Positions 41,425-43,596 of a stretch of DNA of 43,596 nucleotides are shown here, in pieces (position 1 is the first letter of the stretch; the number at the start of each line of letters is the position of its first letter). This DNA is from an uncultured Campylobacterales bacterium (GTDB lineage Bacteria > Campylobacterota > Campylobacteria > Campylobacterales > Arcobacteraceae). The notes under the pieces are model-generated. The model did not search any database and had not been told where the DNA came from. It saw nothing but the letters and a program-made list of their open reading frames with translations. The DNA is taken from NCBI GenBank assembly GCA_938084175.1, contig CALKDR010000045.1, positions 1 to 43,596 of the forward strand, written 5' to 3'. The translations under genes and the position numbers were made by a program.

Positions 41425-41552
41425 TAAGTAGAAGGTGTTACCAAACTCTATACTTTATAAATTTACTGCACATTTTATAATTTTATTTAGCTTAACTATA
41501 ACTATGATGTGCTAAAATTTTTTGATAATTAAACAATATATAGGAAGTATAA

Positions 41553-42917
41553 ATGAACGAAAAACATTATGAAGTAGTTATTGTTGGTGGAGGAATTTCT
41601 GGAGCTGCATTATTTTATGAATTAGCTAAATATTCTACAGCAAAAAATATTTGTATGCTTGAAAAATATGAAGCATTAGCTACATTAAACTCTAAAGGTT
41701 CAAGTAACTCTCAAACTATTCACGTTGGTGATATTGAGACAAACTATACTTTAGAAAAAGCTCTTGTAACTAAAAGAACTGCGAAAATGATAGAAAAATT
41801 CTGTTTACAATATGGTCTAGAAGATAAAATCATGTTTAAACACCAAAAAATGGCATTAGGTGTAGGAAAAGAAGAAGTAGAATTCATTACAAACAGATAT
41901 AATGAATTCAAAGAATTATTTCCTTATTTAGAATTATGGGATAAAGAAAAGCTTAGAGAACTAGAGCCTAAACTAGTTTATGCTGATAAAGAACAAACAA
42001 AAGATAGACCAGAACCAATTGTTGCAATGGGTGCTAAGGATGAGTACACTACTGTTGATTATGGTGAAATGACAGAAGAACTAGCAAAAGAAGGACAAAG
42101 AGCAGATGAATCAAAAACAACTGATATTTTTTATAACTCTGAAGTAGAAGATATTGAACAAATTGGTGATAAATATAAATTAACAACTGTTAATGGTACT
42201 GTTTATACAGCTGATTTTGTTGTAGTAAATGCAGGTGCTCACTCATTATACTTAGCTCATAAAATGGGTTACGGTAAACATATGGGATCTTTATCAATGG
42301 CAGGATCATTCTATATTACTTCAGGTGAATTCTTAAATGGTAAAGTTTATATGGTACAAAATGATAAATTACCATTTGCAGCATTACATGGTGATCCAGA
42401 TATCTTAGAAGATGGTAAAACAAGATTTGGGCCAACAGCACTTGCACTTGGCGTATTAGAAAGATACAAAGGGCTTAAATCAATGGGACAATGTTTAAAA
42501 ACAATGAATATTGATGGAAGTGTATTTAAAATATTCTGGGATTTATTAAAAGATTCAGAAATCAGAAATTATGTATTCAAAAACTTCTTATTTGAAGTTC
42601 CTGGAATTAATAAAGGTCTATTTGTTAAAGATGCACAAAAAATTGTTCCATCATTAACTAAAGACGATATTGAATATGCAAAAGGATTTGGAGGGGTGAG
42701 ACCTCAAGTTCTAGATAAAAAAGAGCAAAAATTAATGCTTGGTGAGGCTTCATTAAGTGAAGGTAATGGTATTATCTTTAATATGACTCCATCTCCAGGT
42801 GCAACTTCATGTCTTGGAAATGCACAAAGAGATATTCAAGTAATTTGTGACTACTTAAACTTAGAGTTTAATGAAGAACAATTCTTAGCAGATTTAACTG
42901 ATCCAGAACCAGTTTAA
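41553..42917 (+). CDS. mqo: Malate:quinone oxidoreductase
   Basis: Membrane-associated FAD enzyme that oxidises malate to oxaloacetate and reduces the quinone pool, replacing NAD-dependent malate dehydrogenase in the citric acid cycle. Of 454 residues, the FAD-binding GGGISGAALFYELAK is near residues 12-26, GSSNSQTIHVGDIETNY follows, and VNAGAHSLYLAHKMGYG, FGPTALALG and the C-terminal SPGATSCLGNAQRD motif identify the family form seen in Helicobacter and Campylobacter. ATG preceded by AGGAAG. Followed by a strong terminator. Confidence 0.93.
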   Translation: MNEKHYEVVIVGGGISGAALFYELAKYSTAKNICMLEKYEALATLNSKGSSNSQTIHVGDIETNYTLEKALVTKRTAKMIEKFCLQYGLEDKIMFKHQKMALGVGKEEVEFITNRYNEFKELFPYLELWDKEKLRELEPKLVYADKEQTKDRPEPIVAMGAKDEYTTVDYGEMTEELAKEGQRADESKTTDIFYNSEVEDIEQIGDKYKLTTVNGTVYTADFVVVNAGAHSLYLAHKMGYGKHMGSLSMAGSFYITSGEFLNGKVYMVQNDKLPFAALHGDPDILEDGKTRFGPTALALGVLERYKGLKSMGQCLKTMNIDGSVFKIFWDLLKDSEIRNYVFKNFLFEVPGINKGLFVKDAQKIVPSLTKDDIEYAKGFGGVRPQVLDKKEQKLMLGEASLSEGNGIIFNMTPSPGATSCLGNAQRDIQVICDYLNLEFNEEQFLADLTDPEPV

Positions 42918-42924
42918 TATCATA

Positions 42925-42955
42925 AAATAAGAGGACTCCTCTTATTTTTATTTCA
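42925..42955 (+). terminator. Intrinsic terminator after mqo
   Basis: An 11-bp stem (42925-42935 with 42939-42949, three-base loop) followed by UUAUUU on the plus strand, 8 bases after the mqo stop codon. Confidence 0.85.
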
Positions 42956-42969
42956 CTAAGGTAAAATAA

Positions 42970-43476
42970 ATGTATGATGAGATATTCAATAATACAAGTA
43001 TGCAAGAACTTCAAGATAAACTAAGAGTTCATAAACAATCAATTACTACAGCAGAATCATGTACGGGTGGATTAATAGCTCATATGATTACAAAAATACC
43101 AAATTCTTCAGATATATTTAATGGTTCAATTGTAAGCTATTCAAATAATATTAAAAATAAAGAACTAAATGTAGAAAATAAAGTACTTGAAAAATATGGA
43201 GCAGTTAGTGTTGAAGTTGTAAGTCAAATGTTAGATGCTATTGTTAAGAAATTTGATGCACAATATGCTATTGCAGTTTCAGGAATTGCAGGTCCATCAG
43301 GAGGCTCAAAAAATAAGCCAGTTGGTACAGTAGTAATAGGTTGTATAGGGCCTGAGAACAAAAAAATAATAGATATACATCACTTCGAAGGTTCAAGAGA
43401 AGAAGTGCAAATTCAAGCAGCTAAAACAGGGCTTTCAAAAATTTATAAATTTATACAAAAAACTATTGACAAATAA
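42970..43476 (+). CDS. CinA C-terminal domain protein (PncC-like nicotinamide-nucleotide amidase)
   Basis: Stand-alone CinA C-terminal domain of 168 residues, which deamidates NMN in the pyridine nucleotide salvage cycle. The catalytic region TTAESCTGGLIAHMI is at about residues 26-40, with the Ser in ESCTGG. Further markers are SIVSYSN, GAVSVEVV, VSGIAGPSGG and KPVGTVVIG. The N-terminal COG1058 domain is absent, as in many bacteria. It lies after the mqo terminator and must be expressed from a close promoter or read-through. The -35 box of the tRNA promoter overlaps its last codons. Confidence 0.92.
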   Translation: MYDEIFNNTSMQELQDKLRVHKQSITTAESCTGGLIAHMITKIPNSSDIFNGSIVSYSNNIKNKELNVENKVLEKYGAVSVEVVSQMLDAIVKKFDAQYAIAVSGIAGPSGGSKNKPVGTVVIGCIGPENKKIIDIHHFEGSREEVQIQAAKTGLSKIYKFIQKTIDK

Positions 43477-43494
43477 AAATAAATCTATTATAAT
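43466..43494 (+). promoter_or_regulatory. Consensus sigma-70 promoter of the tRNA-Lys gene
   Basis: TTGACA at 43466-43471, 17 bases, TATAAT at 43489-43494: a perfect consensus, unusual in this window where -35 boxes are poor. The -35 box lies within the last codons of the CinA-like gene. Transcription would start near 43501, about 32 bases before the tRNA. Confidence 0.9.
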
Positions 43495-43532
43495 TCCACT
43501 CCATTTTAAGAAAATATTCTTAAGATAATAGT

Positions 43533-43596
43533 GACCCGTTAGCTCAGCTGGTAGAGCATCTCCCTTTTAAGGAGGTGGCCGATGGTTCGAATCCAT
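43533..43596 (+). tRNA. tRNA-Lys (UUU), cut by the window end
   Basis: The acceptor 5' strand GACCCGT is followed by a D-arm (GCTC...GAGC), an anticodon arm TCTCC-CTTTTAA-GGAGG with anticodon TTT, the variable loop and a T-arm GATGG-TTCGAAT-CCAT. The final bases of the T-arm and the acceptor 3' strand are beyond the window. Confidence 0.95.

Noticed and set aside
1-43596. CRISPR arrays, toxin-antitoxin pairs, phage or defence islands
   Set aside because: No repeat-spacer pattern, and every sizeable gene is assigned or described as a non-defence hypothetical; NYN and 2H proteins alone do not make a defence system.

Overview
The window is AT-rich DNA (about 28% GC by eye), densely packed with short or negative intergenic distances. 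It reads as the chromosome of a member of the Campylobacterota, most like Arcobacter and its relatives. Pointers are the CcoI/CcoS cbb3-oxidase assembly pair, a Campylobacterota-type malate:quinone oxidoreductase, the nfu - hypothetical - murE cluster, MsrPQ, NnrS and a small monohaem cytochrome c. No insertion sequence, integrase, CRISPR array or phage gene was seen.

Layout. 1-1360: 3' end of proC, then three overlapping short pseudopilin-like genes, convergent with rdgB. 2025-7074: a YajR-type MFS transporter, a decayed stretch whose first part looks like a LapG-type (BTLCP) protease, and an RND permease. 7108-10531: valS with a downstream lipoprotein gene. 10532-10967: a GGDEF remnant. 10968-16725 (minus): UvrD-like helicase, msrPQ, nnrS and tpx, a redox and nitrosative-stress group, with a possible small RNA between msrQ and the helicase. 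16817-18465: a CvfB-like RNA-binding protein and a PLAT-domain gene broken by one stop codon. 18502-23710 (minus): ABC ATPase - hemH - AMMECR1 - MEMO - elyC - znuC - znuB, probably one operon. 23913-26920: cytochrome c, ccoS, ccoI. 27017-27576: remnant of a receiver-EAL gene. 27579-31569 (minus): rpsB - tsf - LolD-like ATPase - receiver-like hypothetical - gmk. 31728-32441: NYN-LOTUS protein. 32552-35665 (plus): MoxR - DUF58 - small membrane protein - VWA operon. 35670-41274 (minus): ileS - 37-residue membrane protein - nfu - hypothetical - murE - 2H phosphoesterase. 41553-43596: mqo, a CinA/PncC amidase and the start of tRNA-Lys behind a consensus promoter.

Most of the window is housekeeping. 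The more notable points are: four decayed genes, three of which belong to cyclic-di-GMP signalling or its usual output; a recurrent arrangement in which an intrinsic terminator includes the stop codon of the gene it ends; a Cys-rich tail on Tpx; an overlooked 37-codon gene between ileS and nfu; candidate RNA regulators at rpsB, at msrP and downstream of msrQ; and a TGTACA operator-like cluster between ileS and mqo. I did not find a clearly new multi-gene defence or metabolic system. The least explained functional group is AMMECR1-MEMO-ElyC inside a haem/zinc operon.
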